Below, piece after piece: positions 14,920 to 23,035 of a DNA stretch of 64,000 nucleotides. The position numbers were made by a program, and so were the translations under genes. How positions within the stretch are numbered: position 1 is the stretch's first letter; each line of letters opens with the position of its first letter. A model generated the notes under the pieces. The model did no database searches. It saw only the letters and a program-made list of their open reading frames with translations, and was not told the origin of the DNA. The DNA is from Chitinophagales bacterium (GTDB lineage: Bacteria; Bacteroidota; Bacteroidia; Chitinophagales; Saprospiraceae), in the NCBI GenBank assembly GCA_013299105.1, contig JAAFJY010000013.1, positions 62,001 to 126,000 of the forward strand, read 5' to 3'.

Positions 14920-16875
14920 ATGAAAAAAAACCTGTTCATCTTTTCTTGCCTGATTGGGCAAATGCTGCAAGCACAAAATTTGTCACCGATTCAAGCTGTC
15001 AATTTTTCACAAGTAAAAATCAATGACGCCTTTTGGAAGCCTAAAATGGAAAAAGTGGCAACTGCCACCCTCAACGCCTGTATTTTACAAACCGAGATCA
15101 AAACCCCACGCATCCGCAATTTTGAAAAAGTAGCCCGCAAGCAGGGCGAAAAACACGAGGGTATTTATTACGATGATTCGGATGTGTACAAAGCGCTGGA
15201 AGCCATCGCTTACTCGCTCAAAAACAACCCTACTCCCAAGCTAGAGGCCACCGCCGATGATTGGATCGACAAAATTGCCGCCGCCCAGGAGCCGGATGGT
15301 TATTTGAACACTTACTACTCGCTCCTTGGCCTGGACCAGCGCTGGAGCGACATGGAAAAACACGAGGACTACTGCGCCGGGCATTTGTTTGAGGCCGCAG
15401 TAGCTTATTACAATACCACGGGCAAGCGCAAACTGCTGGACGTGGCCATCCGTTTTGCCAATCACATTGACGAAACCTTCCGCCTGGCCAATCGCCCTTG
15501 GGTATCGGGGCACCAGGAAATTGAACTGGCCTTGGTCAAACTGTACCGCACCACTGGCCAGGACCGTTATCTCAAACTGGCCGATTGGTTCCTTTTGCAG
15601 CGAGGGCGTGGATTTGGCCGGGGTGTCATTTGGGACCAATGGAAAGACCCCGCCTATTGCCAAGATTCACACCCGGTGAAAGAACAAAAAGAAATCACTG
15701 GCCATGCAGTACGGGCCATGTACCTGTACACGGGCGCTGCCGACGTGGCCGTGCAAACTGGTGATGCAGGCTACATGGGGGCCATGAAAACGGTGTGGGA
15801 AGACGTGGTGCAGCGCAACATGTACGTCACTGGTGGAATTGGTTCATCCGGTAGAAACGAGGGCTTTAGCCAGGATTACGACTTGCCCAACGAACAAGCC
15901 TACTGCGAAACCTGCGCCTCGGTAGGCATGGTTTTTTGGAACCAACGCATGAATGCCCTCACTGGCGAAAGCAAGTACATCGACATCCTGGAGCGCAGCC
16001 TGTACAATGGGGCTTTGGATGGCCTTTCACTCGAAGGTGATCGCTTTTTTTATGGCAATCCTCTGGCTTCCAACGGCAGCCATGCCCGCCGGGAATGGTT
16101 TGGTACCGCCTGTTGTCCTTCCAATATCGCCCGCTTGGTGGCTTCGGTTGGCGATTACATCTATGCCCAAACTGACCAGGCATTGTGGGTAAACCTTTTT
16201 GTAGGCAGCGAAACCAAACTGAACTTGGGTGGGCAAGAGGTGAACATCCGAATGCAAACTGCCTACCCGCTGAACGGCAAAGTTGGCATCAAAATCGACC
16301 CTGGCAAGGCGACCAATTTCCTCGTACACTTGCGCATTCCCAGTTGGGTGAGCAATGCCGCTTTTGCGGGCGATCTGTACACTGCCCGCTCCGTTGCCCC
16401 AAACAAATTACAAGTCATGGTGAATGGCCAAATTGTAGCTTATAAAAGCGAAAAAGGGTATGCAGTTTTAGAAAGAACCTGGCAGCCTGGCGACGAAATC
16501 AGCTTCACTTTGCCGATGCAAGTGCAAAAAATCAGCGCACGGCAGGAGGTGAGCGCCAGCCAAAACAAAGTTGCGATCCAGCGCGGCCCACTGGTATATT
16601 GTGTGGAAGGAGTGGACAATGGTGGTGATGCCTGGAATTTTATTTTGCCCGAAACCGCCAAGTTTAGCGAGAAAAACAGTACGGTTGGCACCGAGGCGGT
16701 GGTCGCTTTGCAAACCCAGGCTCTATTTTACGAACCGGGTGCCGATGGCAAAAGCATCAAAACGGTGCTCAAGCCACTGACCGCTGTACCCTATTATGTA
16801 TGGTGCAACCGAGGCAACAAAGGGATGCAGGTGTGGTTGCCACAAAAAATCAAGGGCTTGCGGTTTGTGGAATAG
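14920..16875 (+). CDS. Glycoside hydrolase family 127 protein (beta-L-arabinofuranosidase-like), secreted
   Basis: The protein has 651 residues with a signal peptide (residues 1-18, ending QMLQAQ) and an (alpha/alpha)6 barrel followed by beta domains, as in GH127 (formerly DUF1680). The zinc site of the family is visible: Glu330 and Cys332 in CETCAS, and Cys398-Cys399 in TACCPSN; one of the paired cysteines is the nucleophile in the characterised bifidobacterial enzyme. Such enzymes cleave beta-L-arabinofuranosyl residues from plant glycoproteins and polysaccharides. No SusC/SusD pair is adjacent, so it is not in a typical utilisation locus. It stands alone, 83 bp ahead of the Ada-like gene. 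Confidence 0.92.
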   Translation: MKKNLFIFSCLIGQMLQAQNLSPIQAVNFSQVKINDAFWKPKMEKVATATLNACILQTEIKTPRIRNFEKVARKQGEKHEGIYYDDSDVYKALEAIAYSLKNNPTPKLEATADDWIDKIAAAQEPDGYLNTYYSLLGLDQRWSDMEKHEDYCAGHLFEAAVAYYNTTGKRKLLDVAIRFANHIDETFRLANRPWVSGHQEIELALVKLYRTTGQDRYLKLADWFLLQRGRGFGRGVIWDQWKDPAYCQDSHPVKEQKEITGHAVRAMYLYTGAADVAVQTGDAGYMGAMKTVWEDVVQRNMYVTGGIGSSGRNEGFSQDYDLPNEQAYCETCASVGMVFWNQRMNALTGESKYIDILERSLYNGALDGLSLEGDRFFYGNPLASNGSHARREWFGTACCPSNIARLVASVGDYIYAQTDQALWVNLFVGSETKLNLGGQEVNIRMQTAYPLNGKVGIKIDPGKATNFLVHLRIPSWVSNAAFAGDLYTARSVAPNKLQVMVNGQIVAYKSEKGYAVLERTWQPGDEISFTLPMQVQKISARQEVSASQNKVAIQRGPLVYCVEGVDNGGDAWNFILPETAKFSEKNSTVGTEAVVALQTQALFYEPGADGKSIKTVLKPLTAVPYYVWCNRGNKGMQVWLPQKIKGLRFVE

Positions 16876-16958
16876 GATTGAAAATACTTGTTCATTTTTC
16901 GGTTGCAGGTGCTGGCCTTGCTTCCTTATCTTCGTGCAAGCAAAAAAATGCAGTAGAC

Positions 16959-17996
16959 ATGGAATTGAGCGAAGACATCATGTATCAGGCTTCGGTGGAC
17001 CGAGACGCATCCTTCGAGGGCATGTTCTATGTGGCGGTCAAGACCACTCGCATTTTTTGTCGACCCACCTGCCGGGCCCGCAAGCCCAAACGGGAGAATG
17101 TGGAATTCCTCAAGACCATTCACGAAGCTCAAAACAAAGGCTATCGGGCTTGCAAGGTTTGTCGACCCTTGGAGTTATTGAATGCTACCCCGCCCTTGAT
17201 CCACGACTTATTGGAAGAGCTCAATGCCAATTCCGACTTGAAGTTAAAAGACGAGGACTTGCGCAGCCGGGGGATTGCTCCACATGCCTTGCGTCGTTGG
17301 TTTCTCAAGCACCACGGGCTTACGTTTCAGGCATTTCAACGCAAAAGACTCCTGAACCAGGCTTTCAAAACCATTCAAAATGGGGCTGCGGTTTCGGATG
17401 CAGCTTGGGGCACGGGCTATGAATCATTGAGTGGATTTTCGGATTCCTTCAAGTCCACTTTCGGGGTTTCGCCTTCAAACAGCAAAGGCAAAACCATCCT
17501 TGATCTGAAGCGTTTTGAAACCTTACTGGGGGTCATGTGGGCGGTAGCAAGCCCCCAAGGCATTTGCTTACTCTCTTTTGCAGAGCAGTCCGCACTTGAA
17601 ACTCAGCTTTCGAATTTGGCAGCAGCCCACGATGCGAAACTCTTACACGGCGAAAACCCCCATTTTGATCAACTGATCGAACAAGTAAACGCTTACCTGG
17701 CTGGAAAAAATAGGGAAATCAAAGTGGCACTTGATTTTCATTACCAGGCACTTGAACACTACCTGCATGGCGCTACGATGCTGATCCCTTACGGTTACAG
17801 CATCGACTGGAGTGATTTTTGCACTAAAATTCCTATCCAAAGCAAGCCCGAACAATTGCAGGAACTGCTGTCGAATAATTGCTTTGGCTTGCTCATGCCG
17901 ATCCACCGCATCCGCAATTGGGATGATGGTTTGGAAGAGATGCTAAAAAGGCGCAACCATTTTTTGCGCGAGTTGGAACAAAAACATGCAACTTAA
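16959..17996 (+). CDS. Ada-like protein: zinc-binding Ada domain, AraC-type HTH and inactivated methyltransferase domain
   Basis: The 345-residue protein has three parts. Residues 1-75 form the Ada zinc domain with Cys34, Cys38, Cys65 and Cys68 (TRIFCRPTCRAR, ACKVC); Cys34 corresponds to the methyl-phosphotriester acceptor of E. coli Ada. Residues 85-175 form the AraC/XylS HTH (LRRWFLKHHGLTFQAFQ, GYESLSGFSDSFKSTFG). The rest resembles the O6-alkylguanine transferase fold but the catalytic PCHR motif reads MPIHRIR, with Ile315 in place of Cys. It should still sense methylated backbone and activate genes, but cannot repair O6-methylguanine. The ATG at 16959 best fits the family start. ATL-like and Ogt genes follow on the same strand. 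Confidence 0.88.
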   Translation: MELSEDIMYQASVDRDASFEGMFYVAVKTTRIFCRPTCRARKPKRENVEFLKTIHEAQNKGYRACKVCRPLELLNATPPLIHDLLEELNANSDLKLKDEDLRSRGIAPHALRRWFLKHHGLTFQAFQRKRLLNQAFKTIQNGAAVSDAAWGTGYESLSGFSDSFKSTFGVSPSNSKGKTILDLKRFETLLGVMWAVASPQGICLLSFAEQSALETQLSNLAAAHDAKLLHGENPHFDQLIEQVNAYLAGKNREIKVALDFHYQALEHYLHGATMLIPYGYSIDWSDFCTKIPIQSKPEQLQELLSNNCFGLLMPIHRIRNWDDGLEEMLKRRNHFLRELEQKHAT

Positions 17997-18013
17997 TAAC
18001 ATGCAACTTAATA
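17984..18013 (+). repeat. Exact 15-bp tandem duplication across the ada stop codon
   Basis: ACATGCAACTTAATA occurs twice in direct succession. The first copy contains the ada stop codon; both copies supply in-frame ATGs ahead of the ATL-like gene. Confidence 0.9.
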
Positions 18014-18358
18014 TGGCCAAACAGAACAGCAAAGACTACAATTTCTTCGAAGATGTTCATGCAGTTGCGCGCCTGGTTCCTGAAGGACGAGTGACCAGCT
18101 ATGGGGCCATTGCCAAGTACTTGCACACGGGCATGAGTGAACGGGTGGTGGGCTGGGCCATGAAAGCAGCCGACAGCGTGCCTCCCCGTGCCCGCCCATC
18201 AGGTGGTCAATAGCCAGGGCATTCTCAGTGGCAAATGGCATTTTCCTACCCCTGACTTGATGCAGGAATTGCTGGAAAAAGAAAATGTAAAAGTGGTAGA
18301 TGATACCGTAGTGGATTTCAAAAAACTCTTTTGGGACCCTTCTGTTGAACTGGAGTAA
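18013..18358 (+). pseudogene. Alkyltransferase-like protein (ATL, MGMT family), frameshifted
   Basis: The first frame reads MAKQNSKDYNFFEDVHAVAR...GRVTSYGAIAKYLHTG...VVGWAMKAADSVPP, a clear ATL/MGMT-like start. At a run of four C bases (about 18182-18187) the frame breaks and a stop follows at 18211-18213. Removing one C restores VPAHQVVNSQGILSGKWHF and a normal C-terminus ending FKKLFWDPSVELE before TAA at 18356-18358, for about 114 residues in total. The PAHQ motif, Ala for Cys, marks an ATL, which binds alkylated guanine and flags it for excision repair. The break may be a true mutation or a sequencing error. It lies between the Ada-like and Ogt genes. Confidence 0.8.
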
Positions 18359-18367
18359 ATTAGCGTT

Positions 18368-18916
18368 ATGTCAAACCAAATTCAGGTCCAATATTTCAAA
18401 ACACCCTTTGGCGAAATGATCCTTGGGGCCTACGACAATCAGCTTTGCCTGGCCGACTGGCGCTACCGCAAAATGCGCAGCGCAGTGGACCAACGCTTGC
18501 AAAAGGGGCTCCAGGCCAGCTACCTGGAAGTCGATACAGCAACTTTGCAAGAGACCCGCAATCAATTGAATGCCTACTTCGCAACTGAGCGGCAGGAATT
18601 CGACTTGCCTTTGCTTTTTGTAGGCACCGTTTTTCAGCAAAAAGTGTGGAATGCCTTGCTCCAAGTGCCTTTTGGCCAAACCGCCACTTACTTGCAATTG
18701 GCCGAAAAGCATGGCGATATAAAGGCGATCCGGGCCGTGGCCAGCGCCAATGGAGCCAATGCCATCTCGATCATTGTGCCTTGTCACCGCATCATCGGCA
18801 GCAGCGGTGAATTAGTGGGCTATGCGGGTGGTTTGCCTGCCAAGCAGAAGTTGCTGGCTTTGGAGAGGGCGCAAAGGACTCATGCAGTTGGAGGGCAACT
18901 GCATCTGGAATTTTGA
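18368..18916 (+). CDS. ogt: Methylated-DNA-[protein]-cysteine S-methyltransferase
   Basis: The 182-residue enzyme has the N-terminal ribonuclease-like domain and the C-terminal catalytic domain with GTVFQQKVWNALLQVPFGQT, AIRAVASANGANAISIIVPCHRIIG and GYAGGL. Cys139 in PCHRI is the methyl acceptor. It repairs O6-alkylguanine directly and is used up in the reaction. It begins 9 bp after the restored end of the ATL gene, so the three genes probably form one alkylation-response operon in which the Ada-like protein is the sensor and this gene supplies the missing transferase activity. Confidence 0.95.
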   Translation: MSNQIQVQYFKTPFGEMILGAYDNQLCLADWRYRKMRSAVDQRLQKGLQASYLEVDTATLQETRNQLNAYFATERQEFDLPLLFVGTVFQQKVWNALLQVPFGQTATYLQLAEKHGDIKAIRAVASANGANAISIIVPCHRIIGSSGELVGYAGGLPAKQKLLALERAQRTHAVGGQLHLEF

Positions 18917-18923
18917 AATAGTC

Positions 18924-19241
18924 CTACCTCAATGCAGAGATTTCTTCGGCAGAAAGACCAGTCACAGTGGTGATTTCATCGGTGGATAGACCCTTGGCTT
19001 TCAGTTTTTTCGCCAGGCTAAAAATCCGCTCTTTGGTTTGCCTTAACTCCTCTCTAAGATAATCGATCTCCTGATCTTTTCGCTGGATCAGTTGTAAGAC
19101 TTCATCTTGGTACAACTTGGCTTCTTCCAGATAAAATTCACTTTCAGGAGTCGCAAACATCAAAGTGATTGTATTGAATTTCCATGATGGTGTTGGTTTT
19201 ACTAATAAGTAGTCAGTAAAAACATTGTAAAGCCTAATCAC
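18924..19241 (-). CDS. Short protein matching the C-terminal tail of the neighbouring PD-(D/E)XK-like protein
   Basis: The 105-codon frame starts with GTG (19241-19239), whose GTGA overlaps the stop of the upstream gene; an internal ATG at 19160 would give 78 residues. Its last 70 residues parallel the tail of the upstream protein: an acidic helix, one LRQTKERI heptad, then KLKAKGLSTDEITTVTGLSAEEISAL against KLKSLGFSIDEIISETGLSAEEIAAL. No catalytic part is present. It is most simply a truncated duplicate, possibly expressed by coupled translation. Confidence 0.5.
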   Translation of the reverse strand: MIRLYNVFTDYLLVKPTPSWKFNTITLMFATPESEFYLEEAKLYQDEVLQLIQRKDQEIDYLREELRQTKERIFSLAKKLKAKGLSTDEITTVTGLSAEEISALR

Positions 19242-20359
19242 AAGGCCGCAATCTCCTCTGCAGAAAGCCCGGTTTCGGAGATGATTTCATCGATGGAAAA
19301 GCCAAGTGATTTTAGCTTAATAGCATAGTTAATAAGGAATTGACCGGCTTGCTCTAATCTCTCTTTGGTTTGTCCCAATTCCTCTTTGGTTTGTCCCAAT
19401 TCCTCTTTGGTTTGTCCCAATCTCTCTTCGGTTTGTCCCAATCTCTCTTCGGTTTGTCCCAATCTCTCTTTGGTTTGTCCCAATTCCTCTTTATAGTAAG
19501 CAATCTGATTTTCTTTTCGCACGAGCAATTTCAGGATTTCATCTTCAGCCAGCATTGCCTCCTCCAAATCGGGATTATCGCGATCAGCGGCTTGTAAGCG
19601 GTTGATTACTCGTTCCAAAAAGCCAGGTAATAGCTTTCTCATCACGCGCAAGCGGTGTTCGTTGTCTTTGAATGCTTCTTTTTGATCAAAAAGCTTCAAC
19701 AGGGCGTATAACTTTCGCTTGTATTCGTCCTTTTCGTACTCTTCTGGTCGGATGTTGTGCAAATTGGGCAATTGTACCACCAACATGTCGTAGCTGAGGT
19801 GGTCAATGAAATCATTGTGCTGGGTTAAGGTTTCATTTTTAAAAACGCCGACTTTTGTACGATTGACTTTGATCAAAAGGTCATTGATTTCGTTTTCGAT
19901 ACGAAAATTCAGGATAAAAATCGGTACCAGCCTGATTGGTCGGTCAATGATGCTGATCAGTTGCCCTCGATTGTCTTTGAGCTCTTCTTTGCGCTTGTGT
20001 TGAAAGTTTTTGCCGATGTAGCGTTTGAACCTAAAAATGTCGTCTTGTTCGGCTGCTTTTTGCAGCTCGATCATGATCATCTCCTGTGAGCCATCTTTTA
20101 ACTCCACAGTAGCGGTAAAATCCAGGTGAAAAAGGCTGATTTCTTGCTCCGAGCCGGGGTCTTTAATTTTTGGACCTTTTTTCTCCGGGTGGGTGAGTGG
20201 TTCAAGGTGGAGTTTAATGATCTTTTCATTGGTCAGGGTCGATAGCACGATCAACGCACTATCATAGTCCGCCATCAAATAGCGAAATACCACATCGTAA
20301 ATGGGATTAGGGATAACGATGTAGTCCGATTCGGAATGATGGCCGGAATTGTGCTCCAT
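19238..20359 (-). CDS. PD-(D/E)XK nuclease/transposase-like family protein with C-terminal heptad repeats
   Basis: This 373-residue protein begins IPNPIYDVVFRYLMADYDSA, as in the PDDEXK-type transposase-related family common in Bacteroidota. The putative active-site strand pair is FHLDFTATVELKDG...MIMIELQKA (D then ExQ). The middle is helical. The C-terminus contains six 7-residue repeats of the type ELGQTKE or RLGQTEE, a likely coiled coil, followed by a small domain ending TGLSAEEIAAL. No transposase partner or terminal repeats are seen, so mobility is not supported. Function is unknown. The start ATG at 20359 is clear. Confidence 0.75.
   Translation of the reverse strand: MEHNSGHHSESDYIVIPNPIYDVVFRYLMADYDSALIVLSTLTNEKIIKLHLEPLTHPEKKGPKIKDPGSEQEISLFHLDFTATVELKDGSQEMIMIELQKAAEQDDIFRFKRYIGKNFQHKRKEELKDNRGQLISIIDRPIRLVPIFILNFRIENEINDLLIKVNRTKVGVFKNETLTQHNDFIDHLSYDMLVVQLPNLHNIRPEEYEKDEYKRKLYALLKLFDQKEAFKDNEHRLRVMRKLLPGFLERVINRLQAADRDNPDLEEAMLAEDEILKLLVRKENQIAYYKEELGQTKERLGQTEERLGQTEERLGQTKEELGQTKEELGQTKERLEQAGQFLINYAIKLKSLGFSIDEIISETGLSAEEIAAL
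19361..19486 (-). repeat. Six 21-bp tandem repeats inside a coding region
   Basis: Units of the type CTCTTTGGTTTGTCCCAATTC follow each other without spacers. Each unit encodes exactly one heptad, so gain or loss of units changes coiled-coil length without a frameshift. The units differ mainly by T/C at one site and by TC/CT ends. Confidence 0.95.
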
Positions 20360-20465
20360 AATTTATTAGATACTTTTTTGCAAAAATACAAAAAATATCC
20401 TTTTTGCGCAATGGAAATGAAAACAAAAGATTGTGAAAAATGAGGCCTTTCTGCTGCTGCGCAAT

Positions 20466-20513
20466 CTCCTGACTGGCACCTGGCTCCACGCGTTTGCAAT
20501 GCGTAAACCATAG
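20466..20513 (+). repeat. Partial copy of the 57-bp repeat seen near 3.2 kb
   Basis: CTGACTGGCACCTGGCTCC followed by ACGCGTTTGCAATGCGTAAACC parallels the repeats at 3134-3190 and 3254-3310. It lies between the PD-(D/E)XK-like gene and the sulfatase gene. Confidence 0.6.
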
Positions 20514-20608
20514 TCTCTTTTCTTGCCAGCAGGGCAAAGTTCATATTTTTTGCGACCTTCGGTACTCAAAACTCCAAATAACCAATAGGTATCACTCAAC
20601 CCAACACC

Positions 20609-22081
20609 ATGAAATATTTATTTCGCCCAATGCTGCTCGCTTGCCTTGCTTTGTGTTGTGCAATTGTACCCTCCCGCAAAGCGGCAAAAAAGCCAAATGT
20701 GTTGTTTTTTTTAGTAGATGACCTAGGATGGATGGATTTGGGCTTTCAAGGCAGTAGTTTTTATGAAACGCCACACTTGGATGCACTGGCCCAAAAGAGC
20801 ATGATTTTCACCAGCGCTTATGCGGCTTGTCCGGTATGCAGCCCCACGCGGGCGGCCATCATGACGGGCAAAAATCCGGTGCGTACCGGGATTACCGACT
20901 GGATCAATCACAGCAGGCCCAATGAATGGGACCGCAATACGCGCCTTTTACCCGCAAAGTACACCCCGCAGCTCGCCCTGGAAGAAGTGACCCTCGCTGA
21001 AATGCTACAAGCGGCCGGATACCGCACTTTTTTTGCGGGCAAATGGCACTTGGGGGGAGAAGGCTTTTACCCCGAAAAACAAGGGTTTCAAATCAACAAA
21101 GGAGGCTTTCATGCCGGGAATCCAGGCAGTTTTTTTGCCCCCTTCAAAAACCCGAAGCTGGATGACAAGGAAAATGACCATTACTTGCCCGAAAGACTGA
21201 GCGATGAAACCAGTCAATTCATCAGTGAACAAAAAGACCAGCCGTTTTTCGCTTTTCACTCTTTTTACCTGGTGCATACCCCTTTGCAAGCCCAGGAGCA
21301 TTTGATCAAGAAGTACCAAGAAAAAAGGGAACGACTGGGCTTGAAGGACGACATGCAGCCGATTGGTCCCGACATCTACCACATGGAAAAAGAGCGCACC
21401 GTGCGCAGTGTGCAAAGCCATGTGAAGTACGCCGCAATGGTAGAAGCACTGGACAATGCAGTGGGCAAAATTGTCAGCACCCTCAAAAAGGAAGGGCTTT
21501 ATGAGCAGACCATCATCATTTTTACGTCCGACAATGGAGGACTTTCGACCAGCGAAGGAAAACCAACGTCCAATTTTCCCCTGCGCGGCGGAAAAGGCTA
21601 CCTTTACGAAGGCGGAATTCGGGTTCCGCTCCTGATTAGGGCACCTGGAGTGGCGGCAAATGGGCAAAAAACGGATGCAGTGGCCTGGAGTGCCGATTTG
21701 TACCCCAGCATCGCTGCCTTGTGTGAGGTAAAAATACCAGCAGCGCAAAAGCCAGATGGACAGAGTTTGGTGCCGATCCTGAAAGGCGGGGCGTTCAAAA
21801 AACCACGCACCCTTTTTTGGCACTACCCGCATTATGGCAACCAGGGTGGAGGGCCCGCCTCTTGCATCTTATCGGGCGATTGGAAATTGATTTACTGGTA
21901 CGACAAGCAGCAGTTTGAATTGTTCAACATCAAGCGTGATTTAGGTGAAAGCACCAACCTGGTAAGCCAAGAAAAAGAAAAATTTCAAAGCCTGAAAAAG
22001 GAACTGGACCATTGGTTGCAAAAAAACGGGGCCAAATTTCCCCAACTAAACCCTAATTTTGTGATGCCTACCCGGAATTGA
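20609..22081 (+). CDS. Sulfatase (arylsulfatase family, formylglycine type)
   Basis: The protein has 490 residues with a hydrophobic export signal at the N-terminus (LLACLALCCAIVPS). The start of the sulfatase domain is NVLFFLVDDLGWMDLG with metal-binding Asp residues. Cys77 in CSPTR (residues 77-81) is the residue converted to formylglycine in this class. Later conserved parts are FFAGKWHLGG, IIFTSDNGG and GGIRVPLLIRAPG. It hydrolyses sulfate esters, probably on polysaccharides or glycans, outside the cytoplasm; the exact substrate cannot be read from sequence. A maturase gene is not in the window. The gene stands alone. Confidence 0.95.
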   Translation: MKYLFRPMLLACLALCCAIVPSRKAAKKPNVLFFLVDDLGWMDLGFQGSSFYETPHLDALAQKSMIFTSAYAACPVCSPTRAAIMTGKNPVRTGITDWINHSRPNEWDRNTRLLPAKYTPQLALEEVTLAEMLQAAGYRTFFAGKWHLGGEGFYPEKQGFQINKGGFHAGNPGSFFAPFKNPKLDDKENDHYLPERLSDETSQFISEQKDQPFFAFHSFYLVHTPLQAQEHLIKKYQEKRERLGLKDDMQPIGPDIYHMEKERTVRSVQSHVKYAAMVEALDNAVGKIVSTLKKEGLYEQTIIIFTSDNGGLSTSEGKPTSNFPLRGGKGYLYEGGIRVPLLIRAPGVAANGQKTDAVAWSADLYPSIAALCEVKIPAAQKPDGQSLVPILKGGAFKKPRTLFWHYPHYGNQGGGPASCILSGDWKLIYWYDKQQFELFNIKRDLGESTNLVSQEKEKFQSLKKELDHWLQKNGAKFPQLNPNFVMPTRN

Positions 22082-22150
22082 TCGCAATGCCAAGCAGCAT
22101 TTTTTTCAATTCCACCCCTCATCGGAACTCAAATTCACATACCCCGTTTA

Positions 22151-22186
22151 ACCATTAACCATTAACCATTAACAACTAACCATTAA
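22151..22186 (+). repeat. Short tandem repeat of ACCATTA
   Basis: Imperfect copies of ACCATTA/ACTAACCATTA fill the leader directly before the ATG at 22188. Confidence 0.7.
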
Positions 22187-22187
22187 A

Positions 22188-23033
22188 ATGTCCACTTTCC
22201 AACAACAAGTCCAATACATTTTCGATCGCCCAGTCAGCGATGAACAGTGGTACGATACCCCAGCCGCAGGTCCCGACCCATTCGAGGGCGAGCAGCCGCT
22301 GTTGATTTTTGAGTTTTTGGAAAAACTGCTGCAAAGCCCTGCTACGGTGCTCTCGACTTATTCCGATGACCAAGTGGCGCAGGGCTTGGACTTTATTTTC
22401 AATAGCTCTTCTTCCAATTATTGCCATCAGTTCAAATTGGCCCCGGTCGATTTGGCGCGCAAGTTGGCGGTTTTACAAAACCTGTTCCTACTTTTTCGCG
22501 ATGTGTTGAATCCGCGCTGCATGGGCAATCTTTCAGCGGGGGCGCAACGGACTTGGTCGCGGCTCAATAATTTTTGCTACATGTTTTGGGACATTTCCCC
22601 ACTCAGCGTGTGGGTAGACCAGGATGCGTCCAAAGAATTGGGTTTTGCCTTGATGGCCGACATGAGTGAAGACGATTGGGGAATGCTGGACCTGCCACCT
22701 GAAATCCGGGATTTCCTGCAAATGAACAAACCCGCTTCAGATCCGAACGCTCCATCGCGGGAAGAGTTGGAGGCCAAAATGATGGACCAATACCAAAACC
22801 CTAGTGAAGATGCCGAAGCCTGTTACAGTGCCATCCTTGAGGTGATGCGGCAGTGTTTGTACCTCAGCAATCCCGCCTGCGCCGAAAGTGGTCTGCATGG
22901 TTTGGGAGAATTGGCCGTTTTTCAGCCTCGTAAGGTAGTGCCTATTATCAGCGAGTTTCTATTTAAAAAGCCGCATCAAGATCAAAAGTTGTTGAGCTAT
23001 GCCTTGGCGGCTCGGGATGGGATGGTTTTGTGA
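22188..23033 (+). CDS. Conserved-looking protein of unknown function
   Basis: This 281-residue soluble protein is acidic and helical, with no signal peptide or membrane segment. It has several Trp/Cys-rich patches (SSSSNYCHQFKLAP, WSRLNNFCYMFWDISP) and ends with a helical-repeat-like segment (GLHGLGELAVFQPRKVVPIISEFL). It is not assigned to a family here. The start ATG follows the ACCATTA repeats. It ends 2 bp from the convergent glycosyltransferase gene. Codon use looks like that of neighbours, which supports a real gene. Confidence 0.75.
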   Translation: MSTFQQQVQYIFDRPVSDEQWYDTPAAGPDPFEGEQPLLIFEFLEKLLQSPATVLSTYSDDQVAQGLDFIFNSSSSNYCHQFKLAPVDLARKLAVLQNLFLLFRDVLNPRCMGNLSAGAQRTWSRLNNFCYMFWDISPLSVWVDQDASKELGFALMADMSEDDWGMLDLPPEIRDFLQMNKPASDPNAPSREELEAKMMDQYQNPSEDAEACYSAILEVMRQCLYLSNPACAESGLHGLGELAVFQPRKVVPIISEFLFKKPHQDQKLLSYALAARDGMVL

Positions 23034-23035
23034 TA

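Noticed and set aside
19361-19486. CRISPR-like array
   Set aside because: The 21-bp units follow without spacers and encode heptads in frame.
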